A DNA stretch of 64,000 nucleotides from Xylocopa sonorina (GCF_050948175.1 NW_027490113.1:620001-684000); one strand, 5' to 3'. Shown: positions 14,521 to 28,251, counted from the stretch's first letter. Numbers and translations: made by a program. Notes: generated by a model not told the origin, from the sequence alone.

Positions 14521-15954
14521 CGATCTAAGAAGCATTAGAACTCTATGGCCTCGATGCGGAGACATCTGCAAAAGCTATTTCCTAGCATGGAAGTGTCGCG
14601 CTTACATTCTTTTGAAGTGAATACGTGGTATACATGACACTTCGCAATGAATATTATATCTTATCACGAAACATATAAATGAGATGCGATATCGCGATTT
14701 AAGTAGCATCAGAACACTATTGCTACGATACGTAGAAATCTGCAAACGCTATTTCCTAGCAAGCAATAGTCGCATTTACATTCTTTTGGAGTGAATACGA
14801 GGTATACATGACACTTCGCAATGATTGTTATATCTTATCACGAAACATAGAAATGAGATGCGATATCGCGTTTTTAAGAAGCATTAGAACTATATTGCAC
14901 CGACGCGTAGACATCTGCAGACGCTATTTCCTAGCATGGAAGTATCGCATTTACATTCTTTTGAAGTGAATACGAGGTATACCTGACACTTCGCAATGAA
15001 TATTATATCTTATCACGAAACATATAAATGAGATGCGATATCGCGATTTAAGTAGCATTAGAACTCTATTGCTACGATACGTAGACATCTGAATACGCCA
15101 TTTCCTAGCAAGGAAGTGTCGCATTTACATTCGTTTGGAGGGAATACGAGTTATACATGACACTTCGCAATGAATATTATATCTTATCATGTAACATAGA
15201 AGAGAGATGCGATTTCGCGTTTTAAGAAGCATTAGAACTCTATGGCCTCGATGCGGAGACATCTGCAAACGCTATTTCCTAGCATGGAAGTGTCGCATTT
15301 ACATTCTTTTGAAGTGAATACGTGGTATACATGACACTTCGCAATGAATATTATATCTTATTACGAAACATATATATGAGTTGCGATATCGCGATTTAAG
15401 TAGCACCAGAACACTATTGCTACGATACGTAGACATCTGCAAACGCTATTTCGTAGCAAGCAATAGTCGCATTTACATTCTTTTGGAGTGAATACGAGGT
15501 ATACATGACACTTCGCAATGAATATTATATCTTATCACGAAACATATAAAATGAAATGCGATATCGCGATTTAAGTAGCATTAGAACTCTATTTCTACGA
15601 TACGTAGACATCTGAATACGCCATTTCCTAGCAAGGAAGTGTCGCATTTACATTCGATTGGAGAGAATACGAGGTATACATGACACTTCGCAATGAGTAT
15701 TATATCTTATCATGAAACATAGGAGAGAGATGCGTTATCGCGTTTTAAGATTCATTAGAACTCTATGGCCTCGATGCGGAGACATCTGCAAACGCTATTT
15801 CCTAGCATGGAAGTATCGCATTTACATTCTCTTGAAGTGAATACGAGGTATACATGACACTTCGCAATGAATATTATATCTTATCATGTAACATAGAAGA
15901 GAGATGCGATTTCGCGTTTTAAGAAGCATTAGAACTCTATGGCCTCGATGCGGA

Positions 15955-17390
15955 GACATCTGCAAACGCTATTTCCTAGCATGGAAGTGTCGCACTTACG
16001 TTCTTTTGAAGTGAATACGAGGTATACATGACACTTCGCAATGAATATTACATCATATAATGAAACATAGAATTGAGATTCGATATCGCGTTTTAAGAAG
16101 CATTTGAACTCTATTGCCTCGACGCGTAGACATCTGCAGATGCTACTTCCTAGCATGGAAGTGTCGCATTTACATTCTTTTGAAGTGAATACGAGGTATA
16201 CCTGACACTTCGCGATGAATATTATATCTTATCAAGAAACATATAAATGAGATGCGATATTGCGATTCAAGTAGCATTAGAACTCTATTGCTACGATACG
16301 TAGACATCTGAATACGCCATTTCCTAGCAAGGATGTGTCGCATTTACATTCGTTTGAAATGAATACGAGGTGTACATGACACTTCGCAATGAATATTATA
16401 TCTTATCGGGAAACCTAGAAATGAGATGCGATATCGCGTTTTGAGAAGCATTAGAACTCTATTGCTACGATACGTAGACATCTGCAATTGCTATTTCCTA
16501 GCAACCAATAGTCGCATTTACATTCTTTTGAAGTGAATTCGAGGTTTACATGACACTTCGGAATGAATATTATAACTTATCACGATACATAGATATGAGA
16601 TGCGATATCGCGATCTAAGAAGCATTAGAACCCTATTGCTACGATACGTAGGCATCTGCAAACGCTATGCCCTAGCAAGGAATAGTCGCATTTACATTCT
16701 TTTGATGTGAATACGAGGTATACATGACACTTCGCAATGAATATTATATCTTATAATGAAACATAGAATTGAAATTCGATATCGCGTTTTAAGAAGCATT
16801 AGAACTCTATTGCCTCGACGCGTTGTCATCTGCAGACGCTATTTCCTAGCATGGAAGTGTCGCATTTACATACTTTTGAAGTGAATACGAGGTATACCTG
16901 ACACTTCGCGATGAATATTATATCTTATCACGAACCATATAAATGAGATGCGATATCGCGATTTAACTAGCATTAGAACTCTATTGCTACGATACGTAGA
17001 CATCTGAATACGCCATTTCCTAGCAAGGAAGAATCGCATTTACATTCGTTTGGAGGGAATACGAGGTATACATGACACTTCGCAATGAATATTATATCTT
17101 ATCTTGAAACATAGAAGAGAGATGCGATATCGCGTTTTAAGAAGCATTAGAACTCTATGGCCTCGATGCGGAGACATCTGCAAACGCTATTTCCTAGCAT
17201 GGAAGTGTCGCACTTACATTCTTTTGAAGTGAATACGTGGTATACATGACACTTCGCAATGAATATTATATCTTATCACGAAACATATAAATGAGATGCG
17301 ATATCGCGATTTAAGTAGCATCAGAACTCTATTGCTACGATACGTAGAAATCTGCAAACGCTATTTCCTAGCAAGCAATAGTCGCATTTA
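15955..17390 (+). repeat. Satellite block (1.44 kb) duplicated at 22221-23656
   Basis: Matches 22221-23656 at an offset of 6266 bp (36 monomers + 2). Diagnostic shared variants: gcatttgaactctattg at 16099 and 22365, ctgcagatgctacttcc, tatcgggaaacctag, cgatacatagatatgag, gctatgccctagcaagg, tttaactagcatt and ttatcttgaaacatag. The match breaks near 17390, where cattcgtttggaggg replaces cattcttttggagtg. This is a dispersed within-array duplication of about eight monomers. Confidence 0.82.
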
Positions 17391-17611
17391 CATTCGTTTG
17401 GAGGGAATACGAGGTATACATGACACTTCGCAATGAATATTATATCTTATCATGTAACATAGAAGAGAGATGCGATTTCGCGTTTTAAGAATCATTAGAA
17501 CTCAATGGCCTCGATGCTCAGACATCTGCAAACGCTATTTCCTAGCATGGAAGTGTCGCACTTACATTCTTTTGAAGTGAATACGAGGTGTACATGATAC
17601 TTCGCAATGAA

Positions 17612-18889
17612 TGTCATATCTTATCACGAAACATATAAATGAGATGCGATATCGCGATTTAAGTAGCATCAGAACTCTATTGCTACGATACGTAGACATC
17701 TGCAAACGCTATTTCCTAGCAAGCAATAGTCGCATTTACATTCATTTGGAGTGAATACGAGGTATACATGACACTTCGCAATGATTATTATATCTTATCA
17801 CGAAACATAGAAATGAGATGCGATATCGCGATTTAAGTAGCATTAGAACACTATTGCTACGATACGTAGACATCTGCAAACGATATTTCCTAACAAGCAA
17901 TAGTCGCATTTACATTCTTTTGAAATGAATACGAGGCATACATGTCACTTCCCAATGAATATTATACCTTATCATGAAACATAGAAGAGAGATGCGATAT
18001 CGCGTTTTAAGAAGCATTAGAACTCTGTGGCCTCGATGCGGAGACATCTGCAAACGCTATTTCCTAGCATGGAAGCGTCGCACTTACATTCTTTTGAAGT
18101 GAATACGTGGTATACATGACACTTCGCAATGAATATTATATCTTATCACGAAACATATAAATGAGATGCGATATCGCGATTTAAGTAGCATCAGAACTCT
18201 ATTGCTACGATACGTAGACATCTGCAAACGCTATTTCCTAGCAAGCAATAGTCGCATTTACATTCATTTGGAGTGAATACGAGGTATACATGACACTTCG
18301 CAATGATTATTATATCTTATCACGAAACATAGAAATGAGATGCGATATCGCGATTTAAGTAGCATTAGAACACTATTGCTACGATACGTAGACATCTGCA
18401 AACGATATTTCCTAGCAAGCAATAGTCGCATTTACATTCTTTTGAAATGAATACGAGGCATACATGTCACTTCCCAATCAATATTATACCTTATCATGAA
18501 ACATAGAAGAGAGATGCGATATCGCGTTTTAAGAAGCATTAGAACTCTGTGGCCTCGATGCGGAGACATCTGCAAACGCTATTTCCTAGCATGGAAGCGT
18601 CGCACTTACATTCTTTTGAAGTGAATACGTGGTATACATGACACTTCGCAATGAATATTATATCTTATCACGAAACATATAAATGAGATGCGATATCGCG
18701 ATTTAAGTAGCATCAGAACTCTATTGCTACGATACGTAGACATCTGCAAACGCTATTTCCTAGCAAGCAATAGTCGCGATTACATTCATTTGGAGTGAAT
18801 ACGAGGTATACATGACACTTCGCCATGATTATTATATCTTATCACGAAACATAGAAATGAGATGCGATATCGCGATTTAAGTAGCATTA
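17612..18889 (+). repeat. Tandem trimer higher-order repeat (522 bp, about 2.4 copies)
   Basis: A three-monomer unit repeats at exactly 522 bp: ggaagcgtcgcac at 18071 and 18593, and cgatatttcct at 17881 and 18403. Each unit holds one monomer with gtggtatacatgac and tagcatcagaactc, one with cgatatttcctagcaagc, and one with cgaggcatacatgtcac and actctgtggcctcg. Divergence between copies is only a few bases, so this is one of the younger expansions in the window. A single related monomer sits near 470-700. Confidence 0.87.
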
Positions 18890-21800
18890 AAACACCATTG
18901 CTACGATACGTAGACATCTGAATACGCCATTTCCTAGCAAGGAAGTGTCGCATTTACATTCGATTGGAGAGAATACGAGGTATACATGACACTTCGCAAT
19001 GAGTATTATATCTTATCATGAAACATAGGAGAGAGATGCGTTATCGCGTTTTAAGATTCATTAGAACTCTATGGCCTCGATGCGGAGACATCTGCAAACG
19101 CTATTTCCTAGCATGGAAGTATCGCATTTACATTCTCTTGAAGTGAATACGAGGTATACATGACACTTCGCAATGAATATTATATCATATCATGAAACAT
19201 AGAAGAGAGAAGCGATATCGCGATTTAAGAAGCATTAGAACTCTATGGCCTCGATGCGGAAACATCTGCAAACGCTATTTCCTAGCATGGAAGTGTCGCA
19301 TTTACATTCTTTTGAAGTGAATACGAGGTGTACATGACACTTCGCAATGAATATTATATCTTATCGGGAAACATAGAAATGAGATGCGATATCGCGTTTT
19401 GAGAAGCATTAGAACTCTATTGCTACGATACGTAGACATCTGCAATCGCTATTTCCTAGCAACCAATAGTCGCATTTACTTTCGTTTGAAGTGAATTCGA
19501 GGTTTACATGACACTTCGGAATGAATATTATAACTTATCACGAAACATAGAAATGAGAAGCGATATCGCGATTTAAGAAGCATTAGAACTCTATTGCCTC
19601 GTCGCGTAGACATCTGCAGACGCTATTTCCTAGCATGGAAGTGTCGCATTTACATTCTTTTGAAGTGAATACGAGGTATACATGACACTTCGCGATGAAT
19701 ATTATATCTTATCACGAAGCATATAAATGAGATGCGATATCGCGATTTAAGTAGCATTAGAACTCTATTGCTACGATACGTAGACATCTGAATACGCCAT
19801 TTCCTAGCAAGGAAGTGTCGCATTTACATTCGTTTGGAGGGAATACGAGTTATACATGACACTTCGCAATGAATATTATATCTTATCATGTAACATAGAA
19901 GAGAGATGCAATTTCGCGTTTTAAGAAGCATTAGAACACTATGGCCTCGATGCGGAGACATCTGCAAACGCTATTTCCTAGCATGGAAGTGTCGCACTTA
20001 CATTCTTTTGAAGTGAATACGTGGTATACATGACACTTCGCAATGAATATTATATCTTATTACGAAACATATATATGAGTTGCGATATCGCGATTTAAGT
20101 AGCACTAAAACTCCATTGCTACGATACGTAGACATCTGCAAACGCTATTTCGTAGCAAGCAATAGTCGCATTTACATTCTTTTGGAGTGAATACGAGGTA
20201 TACATGACACTTCGCAATGAATATTATATCTTATCACAAAACATATAAAATGAGATGCGATATCGCGATTTAAGTAGCATTAGAACTCTATTTCTACGAT
20301 ACGTAGACATTTGAATACGCCATTTCCTAGCAAGGAAGTGTCGCATTTACATTCGTTTGGAGAGAATTCGAGGAATACATGACACTTCGCAATGAATATT
20401 ATATCTTATCATGAAACATAGAAGTGAGATGCGATATCGCGTTTTAAGAAGCATTAGAACTCTATTGCCTCGACGCGTAGACATCTGCAGACGCTACTTC
20501 CTAGCATGGAAGTGTCGCATTTACATTCTGTTGAAGTGAATACGAGGTATACCTGGCACTTCGCGATGAATATTATATCTTATCAAGAAACATATAAATG
20601 AGATGCGATATTGCGATTCAAGTAGCATTAGAACTCTATTGCTACGATACGTAGACATCTGAATACGCCATTTCCTAGCAAGGATGTGTCGCATTTACAT
20701 TCGTTTGGAGGGAATACGAGGTATACATGACACTTCGCAATGAATATTATATCTTATCATGAAACATAGAAGTGAGATGCGATATCGCGTTTTAAGAAGC
20801 ATTAGAACTCTATTGCCTCGACGCGTAGACATCTGCAGTCGCTATTTCCTTGCATGGAAGTGTCGCATTTACATTCTTTTGAAATGAATACGAGGTGTAC
20901 ATGACACTTCGCAATGAATATTATATTTTATCGGGAAACATAGAAATGAGATGCGATATCGCGTTTTGAGAAGCATTAGAACTCTATTGCTGCGATACGT
21001 AGACATCTGCAATCACTATTTCCTAGCAACCAATAGTCGCATTTACATTCTTTTGAAGTGAATTCGAGGTTTACATGACACTTCGGAATGAATATTATAA
21101 CTTATCACGAAACATAGGAATGAGATGCGATATCGCGATCTAAGCAGCATTAGAACTCTATTGCTACGATACGTAGGCATCTGAAAACGCTATGCCCTAG
21201 CAAGGAATAGTCGCATTTACATTCTTTTGATGTGAATACGATGTATACATGACACTTCGCAATGAATATTATATCTTATAGTGAAACATAGAATTGAGAT
21301 TCGATATCGCGTTTTAAGAAGCATTAGAACTCTATTGCCTCGAGGCGTAGACATCTGCAGACGCTATTTCCTAGCATGGAAGTGTCGCATTTACATTCTT
21401 TTGAAGTGAATACGAGGTATACCTGACACTTCGCGATGAATATTATATCTTATCACGAAACATATAAATGAGATGCGATATCGCGATTTAAGTAGCATTA
21501 GAACTCTATTGCTACGATACGTAGACATCTGAATACGCCATTTCCTAGCAAGGAAGTGTCGCATTTACATTCGATTGGAGGGAATACGAGTTATACATGA
21601 CACTTCGCAATGAATATTATATCTTATCATGTAACATAGAAGAGAGATGCGATTTCGCGTTTTAAGAAGCATTAGAACTCTATGGCCTCGATGCCGAGAC
21701 ATCTGCAAACGCTATTTCCTAGCATGGAAGTGTCGCATTTACATTCTTTTGAAGTGAATACGTGGTATACATGACACTTCGCAATGAATATTATATCTTA

Positions 21801-22220
21801 TTACGAAACATATATATGAGTTGCGATATCGCGATTTAAGTAGCACCAGAACACTATTGCTACGATACGTAGACGTCTGCAAACGCTATTTCGTAGCAAG
21901 CAATAGTCGCATTTACATTCTTTTGGAGTGAATACGAGGTATACATGACACTTCGCAATGAATATTATATCTTATCACGAAACATATAAAATGAGATGCA
22001 ATATCGCGATTTAAGTAGCATTAGAACTCTATTTCTACGATACGTAGACATTTGAATACGCCATTTCCTAGCAAGGAAGTGTCGCATTTACATTCGTTTG
22101 GAGAGAATTCGAGGAATACATGACACTTCGCAATGAATATTATATCTTATCATGAAACATAGAAGAGAGATGCGTTATCGCGATTTAAGATTCATTAGAA
22201 ATCTATGGCCTCGATGCGGA

Positions 22221-23656
22221 GACATCTGCAAGCGCTATTTCCTAACATGGAAGTGTCGCACTTACGTTCTTTTGAAGTGAATACGAGGTATACATGACAC
22301 TTCGCAATGAATATTACATCTTATAATGAAACATAGAATTGAGATTCGATATCGCGTTTTAAGAAGCATTTGAACTCTATTGCCTCGACGCGTAGACATC
22401 TGCAGATGCTACTTCCTAGCATGGAAGTGTCGCATTTACATTCTTTCGAAGTGAATACGAGGTATACCTGACACTTCGCGATGAATATTATATCTTATCA
22501 AGAAACATATAAATGAGATGCGATATTGCGATTCAAGTAGCATTAGAACTCTATTGCTACGATACGTAGACATCTGAATACGCCATTTCCTAGCAAGGAT
22601 GTGTCGCATTTACATTCGTTTGAAATGAATACGAGGTGTACATGACACTTCGCAATGAATATTATATCTTATCGGGAAACCTAGAAATGAGATGCGATAT
22701 CGCGTTTTGAGAAGCATTAGAACTCTATTGCTACGATACGTAGACATCTGCAATTGCTATTTCCTAGCAACCAATAGTCGCATTTACATTCTTTTGAAGT
22801 GAATTCGAGGTTTACATGACACTTCGGAATGAATATTATAACTTATCACGATACATAGATATGAGATGCGATATCGCGATCTAAGAAGCATTAGAACCCT
22901 ATTGCTACGATACGTTGGCATCTGCAAACGCTATGCCCTAGCAAGGAATAGTCGCATTTACATTCTTTTGATGTGAATACGAGGTATACATGACACTTCG
23001 CAATGAATATTATATCTTATAATGAAACATAGAATTGAAATTCGATATCGCGTTTTAAGAAGCATTAGAACTCTATTGCCTCGACGCGTAGACATCTGCA
23101 GACGCTATTTCCTAGCATGGAAGTGTCGCATTTACATTCTTTTGAAGTGAATACGAGGTATACCTGACACTTCGCGATGAATATTATATCTTATCACGAA
23201 CCATATAAATGAGATGTGATATCGCGATTTAACTAGCATTAGAACTCTATTGCTACGATACGTAGACATCTGAATACGCCATTTCCTAGCAAGGAAGAGT
23301 CGCATTTACATTCGTTTGGAGGGAATACGAGGTATACATGACACTTCGCAATGAATATTATATCTTATCTTGAAACATAGAAGAGAGATGCGATATCGCG
23401 TTTTAAGAAGCATTAGAACTCTATGGCCTCGATGCGGAGACATCTGCAAACGCTATTTCCTAACATGGAAGTGTCGCACTTACATTCTTTTGAAGTGAAT
23501 ACGTGGTATACATGACACTTCGCAATGAATATTATATCTTATCACGAAACATATAAATGAGATGCGATATCGCGATTTAAGTAGCATCAGATCTCTATTG
23601 CTACGATACGTAGAAATCTGCAAACGCTATTTCCTAGCAAGCAATAGTCGCATTTA
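22221..23656 (+). repeat. Second copy of the 15955-17390 satellite block
   Basis: Near-identical to 15955-17390 at an offset of 6266 bp, with scattered substitutions (for example ctgcaagcgctatttcc against ctgcaaacgctatttcc, and acgttggcatc against acgtaggcatc). The intervening 4.8 kb contains the trimer expansion and blocks copied from elsewhere, so the two copies are not a simple tandem pair. Confidence 0.82.
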
Positions 23657-26429
23657 CATTCTTTTGGAGTGAATACGAGGTATACATGACACTTCGCAAT
23701 GATTGTTATATCTTATCATGTAACATAGAAGAGAGATGCGATTTCGCGTTTTAAGAAGCATTAGAACTCTATGGCCTCGATGCGGAGACATCCGCAAACG
23801 CTATTTTCTAGCATGGAAGTATCGCATTTACATTCTCTTGAAGTGAATACGAGGTATACATGACACTTCGCAATGATTATTATATCTTATCACGAAACAT
23901 AGAAATGAGATGCGATTTCGCGATTTAAGTAGCATTAAGACACCATTGCTACGATACGTAGACATCTGAATACGCCATTTCCTAGCAAGGAAGTGTCGCA
24001 TTTACATTCTTTTGGAGTGAATACGAGGTATACATGACACTTCGCAATGAATATTATATCTTATCATGAAACATAGAAGAGAGATGCGATATCGCGTTGT
24101 AAGAAGCATTAGAACTCTATGGCCTCGATGCGGGGACATCTGGAAACGCCATTTCCTAGCATGGAAGAGTCGCACTTACATTCTTTTGAAGTGAATACGA
24201 GGTATACATGACACTTCGCAGTAAATATTATATCTTATCACGAAACATATAGATGAGATGCGATATCGCGATTTAAGTAGCATTAGAACTTTATTGCTAC
24301 GATACGTAGACATCTGCAAACGCCATTTGCTAGCAAGCAATACTCGCATTTTCATTCTTTTGAAATGAATACGAGGCATACATGTCACTTCCCAATGAAT
24401 ATTATACCTTATCATGAAACATAGAAAAGAGATGCGATATCGCGTTTTAAGAAGCATTAGATCTCTATGGCCTCGATGCGGAGACATCTGCAAAAGCTAT
24501 TTCCTAGCATGGAAGTGTCGCACTTACATTCTTTTGAAGTGAATACGTGGTATACATGACACTTCGCAATGAATATTATATCTTATCACGAAACATATAA
24601 ATGAGATGCGATATCGCGATTTAAGTAGCATCAGAACTCTATTGCTACGATACGTAGAAATCTGCAAACGCTATTTCCTAGCAAGCAATAGTCGCATTTA
24701 CATTCTTTTGGAGTGAATACGAGGTATACATGACACTTCGCAATGATTGTTATATCTTATCACGAAACATAGAAATGAGATGCGATATCGCGATTTAAGT
24801 AGCATTAAAACACCATTGCTACGATACGTAGACATCTGAATACGCCATTTCCTAGCAAGGAAGTGTCGCATTTACATTCGATTGGAGAGAATACGAGGTA
24901 TACATGACACTTCGCAATGAGTATTATATCTTATCATGAAACATAGGGGAGAGATGCCATATCGCGTTTTTAGAAGCATTAGAACACTATTGCTACGATA
25001 CGTAGACATCTGCAAACGCTATTTCCTAGCATGGAAGTGTCGCACTTACATTCTTTTGAAGTGAATACGTGGTATACATGACACTTCGCAATGAATATTA
25101 TATCTTAATACGAAACATATATAGGAGTTGCGATATCGCGATTTAAGTATACATTAGAACTCTATTGCTACGATACGTAGACATATGCAAACGCTATTTC
25201 GTAGCAAGCAATAGTCGCATTTACATTCTTTTGGAGTGAATACGAGGTATACATGACACTTCGCAATGAATATTATATCTTATCACGAAGCATATAAATG
25301 AGATGCGATATCGCGATTTAAATAGCATCAGAACTCTATAGCTACGATACGTAGTCATCTGCAAACGCTATTTCGTAGCAAGCAATAGTCGCATTTACAT
25401 TCTTTTGGAGTGAATACGAGGTATACATGACACTTCGTAATGAATATTATAACTTATCACGAAACATACAAATGAGATGCGATATCGCGATTTAAGTAGC
25501 ATTAGAACTCTATTTCTACGATACGTAGACATCTGCAAACCCTATTTCCTAGCAAGCAGTAGTCGCATTTACTTTCTTTTGAAGTGAAAACGAGGTATAC
25601 ATGGCACTTCGCAAAGAACATTATATCTCATCACGAGACATAGAAATGAGATGCTATATCACGATCTAAGAAACATCAGAACTCTATTGCTACGATACGT
25701 AGGCACCTGCAAACGCTGTTTCCTAGCAAGGAATAGACGCATTTACATTCTTTAGAAGTGAATACGAGCTATACATGACACTTCGCAATGAATATTATAT
25801 CTTATCATGAAACATAGAAGTGAGATGCGATTTCGCGTTTTAAGAAGCATTAGAACTCTATGGCCTCGATGCGGAGATATCTGCAAACGCTATTACCTAG
25901 CATGGAAGTGCCGCACTTACATTCTTTTGAATTGAATACGAGGTATACATGACACTTCGCAATGAATATTATACCTTATCACGAAACATATAAATGAGAT
26001 GCGATATCGCGATTTAAGTAGCATTAGAACACTATTGCTACGATACGTAGACATCTGCAAACGCTATTTCGTAGCAGGCAATAATCGCATTTACATAGTT
26101 TTGAATTGAATACGAGGTATACATGACACTTCGCAATGAATATTATATCTTATCATGAAGCATAGAAGAGAGATGCGATATCGCGTTGTAAGAAGCATTA
26201 GAACTCTATGGCCTCGATGCGGGGACATCTGGAAACGCTATTTCCTAGCATGGAAGTGTCGCATTTACATTCTTTTGAAGTGAATACGAGGTATACATGA
26301 CACTTCGCAGTAAATATTATATCTTATCACGAAACATATAGATGAGATGCGATATCGCGATTTAAGTAGCATTAGAACTCTATTGCTACGATACGTAGAC
26401 ATCTGCAAACGCTATTTAATAGCAAGGAA

Positions 26430-26788
26430 GTGTCGCATTTACATTCTTACGAAGTGAATGCGAGGTATACATAACACTCCACAATGAATATTATATCCTA
26501 TCATGAAACATTGAAATGAGCTGCGATATCGCGTTTTAAGAAGCATTAGAACTCTAATGCTTCGATATGTAGAAATCTGCAAACGCCATTTCCTGGCAAG
26601 GATGTGTCGCATTTACATTCATTTGAAGTGTAGACGAGGAATACATAACACCTTGCAATGAATATTGTATCTTTTCATGAGACATAGAGATGAGGTGCGA
26701 TATCGCGTTTTAAGGAGAATTAGAAATCTATAGCTTCGATACAGAGATATCTGGGAACGTAATTTCCTAGAAAGGAAGTGTCGCATTT
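26430..26788 (+). repeat. Diverged edge monomers at the left array boundary
   Basis: The last two monomers before the island carry many private changes: acataacactccacaatg, catttgaagtgtagacgag (26619-26637), cttcgatacagag and ctgggaacg. Several of these variants occur again only in the inverted satellite block and in the first monomers of the right array. The array stops abruptly after gtcgcattt at 26788, where the normal monomer would continue with acattc. Confidence 0.8.
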
Positions 26789-26793
26789 TGTGA

Positions 26794-27153
26794 CGTCAGG
26801 CGTACCGCCTGCCACCCATCAACCTCTTCGCACCCCTCAGCATCAACCCCTGGACGCATGCAACCAGCCAAACTCGCCTGCTGAACCAGCAACTGGAAGT
26901 GTTCGCGCGCGCATACCTGCACGCGCTCACTCACACCGAGTTCCGCTACCTCACTCGCACCGCCGAGTATACCTGTCTTGCTCGTACCGGGCATCAGTGT
27001 CTCACTCGCACCACCGAGTATACCTGTCTCGCCCGCACCAAGGACGGGCAGCCCTATCTCCCTCACACCGAGGATTCCGTCCTGCAGGAAGACGTAGCCG
27101 CAGCCCATCACCTGAATGGGGTCTTTTCCAATTCCGGGAACAGGATCTGCTAG
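26794..27153 (+). pseudogene. Truncated open frame with 17-residue repeats, unknown product
   Basis: A frame of 119 codons ends with TAG at 27151-27153 and opens right after a TGA that overlaps the satellite junction. It has no Met codon at all, so it is either an internal exon or a fragment cut off at the junction. Third codon positions are mostly C or G in this frame, more coding-like than the other open frames over the same bases. The middle holds two 17-residue repeats beginning LTRTAEYTCLART and LTRTTEYTCLART, encoded by the 51-bp DNA repeat. I do not recognise the protein; a retroelement gag-like origin is possible but unsupported by any zinc knuckle. Confidence 0.3.
26950..27051 (+). 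repeat. 51-bp tandem repeat, two copies
   Basis: Copies at 26950-27000 and 27001-27051 both start ctcactcgcacc and contain cgagtatacctgtct. The period is a multiple of three, so the repeat keeps the frame open and gives a 17-residue peptide repeat. It is unrelated to the 174-bp satellite. Confidence 0.8.
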
Positions 27154-27279
27154 AACCTATATGTTACTTCTAAGCTAGGACATACATACCATATCATGAC
27201 GCGTATATAAGAATTCCTATATCTAAGTAACACTAAGTAAGATGCGTCCGGCCAGCGGCATGCGCCGCTAGCCCCACCA

Positions 27280-27365
27280 CGAGCCGCGGGTCCCCACTCG
27301 CTGGACCGCGCGCTCTCCGCCTCGAAACGCGAGTCCCCCACTCGCGGGACCGCGATCTCCCTACC
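27280..27365 (+). repeat. 43-bp GC-rich tandem repeat, two copies
   Basis: Copies start at 27280 (cgagccgcgggtcccc) and 27323 (cgaaacgcgagtccccc); each continues with actcgc(t/g)ggaccgcg and ctctcc or atctccc. A weaker third similarity (cacgagagtccgcgaccg) follows. Short GC-rich repeats of this kind are common in LTR or untranslated regions of retroelements; no function is claimed. Confidence 0.65.
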
Positions 27366-27852
27366 ACGAGAGTCCGCGACCGTAGCGCCCCGCGAACCGA
27401 GGAGGTCAGAGACGCGTCTCCAGAGCACACACTCTGACTCGAGATCTCCTACCGAGGAGTCGAAACTTCTAGTTCTAGATCGTTAGCCATCTCAATGTGG
27501 GGTTCAGGCATCGTATTTCTATTTCCATTTTAACTTAGTCTTAGTCTTAGAATAATTCCAGTTCTTGTATACTTTAAACCTAGAATATATTTTATTTTTA
27601 CTTTTACTTTATCCAAGTACAAGTTCTTTTACCAAGTATACCATTTCCACATCCATTAATTTTATCAAGTGTTTATAATACTAGTTCTACTTTTAACATT
27701 ACATTTAATTACGAATTCTTCCACGGGTTCTTCCATGCAACTGGGGTTGATCTTCATCAAATTGAAGGAGTATAGAAATCGGCATTGTGACGTTGAGACC
27801 GCCGCTTATCCCTCAGATCTTAGTCGAAAGTACAGAAAAACCTGGTGAATGA

Positions 27853-28251
27853 ATCGTGCTTCGTGGTTTGCGAAGAACGCGACGTGCGAGTAGGAAGAAT
27901 TTCATACGATCACTTGTGCGTGAATATTTGGAGGGTGTTCCGAGAGTCCTCGTATACCAGCGACCTGCCTTCGCACCAGCACAGACGCCGCTTTCCGAAG
28001 CGACCGTCGACGCATCCGATCCAGACACCACGACGTATCACGCCGATTATGCCACATCCAGCATCATCGCTGAATTCCGACCGCCGTCCTCCTCTTCGCT
28101 GGCGACTGATCGAGATTTCCGTAGCAGCCAACAGAACGAAATTCGCTACGATCCCAGCAAACGATCCTCCACGCCGTTTCTACGTACAAATCGAGAGAGA
28201 AGTCATCGAAAGGAAGGGTCATTCCCTTATTATCGCGAGTGTTTTCGCTAG
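27853..28251 (+). pseudogene. Open frame of about 132 codons, unknown, probable transposon remnant
   Basis: The frame opens after TGA at 27850 and stops at TAG 28249-28251; it contains no ATG, only a GTG at 27856. The product would be hydrophilic, rich in Arg and Ser, with a mix of Asp and Glu, and no motif I can name. A second frame over the same bases (27845-28333) is also open but is rich in Pro, His and Arg, as an off-frame shadow would be. It lies between an AT-rich stretch and reversed satellite, consistent with a fragment of a retroelement. Confidence 0.25.

Larger units (their letters stand above)
1..26788 (+). repeat. Left satellite array, ~174-bp monomer, about 154 copies
   Basis: Head-to-tail tandem array. 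The landmark acgaggtatacatgac recurs at 172, 346, 520, 694 and 868, giving a 174-bp period; some monomers are 175 bp because of an extra A in acatataaaatgag. Landmarks in order: acgaggtatac at offset 0, tcgcaatgaatatta near 20, gatgcgatatcgcg near 60, ctacgatacgtagac near 101, atttcctagca near 127, gtcgcatttacattc near 146. Three kinds interleave: A (cgaaacatataaatg with gatttaagtagc and ctacgatacgtag), B (tgaaacatagaagagag with gttttaagaagc and cctcgatgcggag) and C (like B but cctcgacgcgtag). The first copy lacks 3 bp in acgaggta(tac)tgacac. The array enters from outside the window. Short open frames on both strands recur with the monomer and are not genes. A centromeric or heterochromatic role is inferred from structure only. 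Confidence 0.98.

Noticed and set aside
15929..16156. Minus-strand open frames in the satellite (also 24176-24493, 44371-44688, 48833-49036, 51300-51539, 53147-53350, 54778-55017, 59655-59873)
   Set aside because: All are the reverse strand of the same monomer, sharing phrases such as IRYNIHCEVSCIPRIHF. 174 is divisible by three, so any frame free of stops stays open over several units by chance.
1..26788. Regular repeats as a CRISPR array
   Set aside because: The whole 174-bp unit repeats, with no unique spacers, and the genome context is eukaryotic.
27150..27430. Minus-strand frames in the GC-rich part
   Set aside because: They coincide with the 43-bp GC-rich repeat and overlap each other in different frames; the openness reflects base composition.
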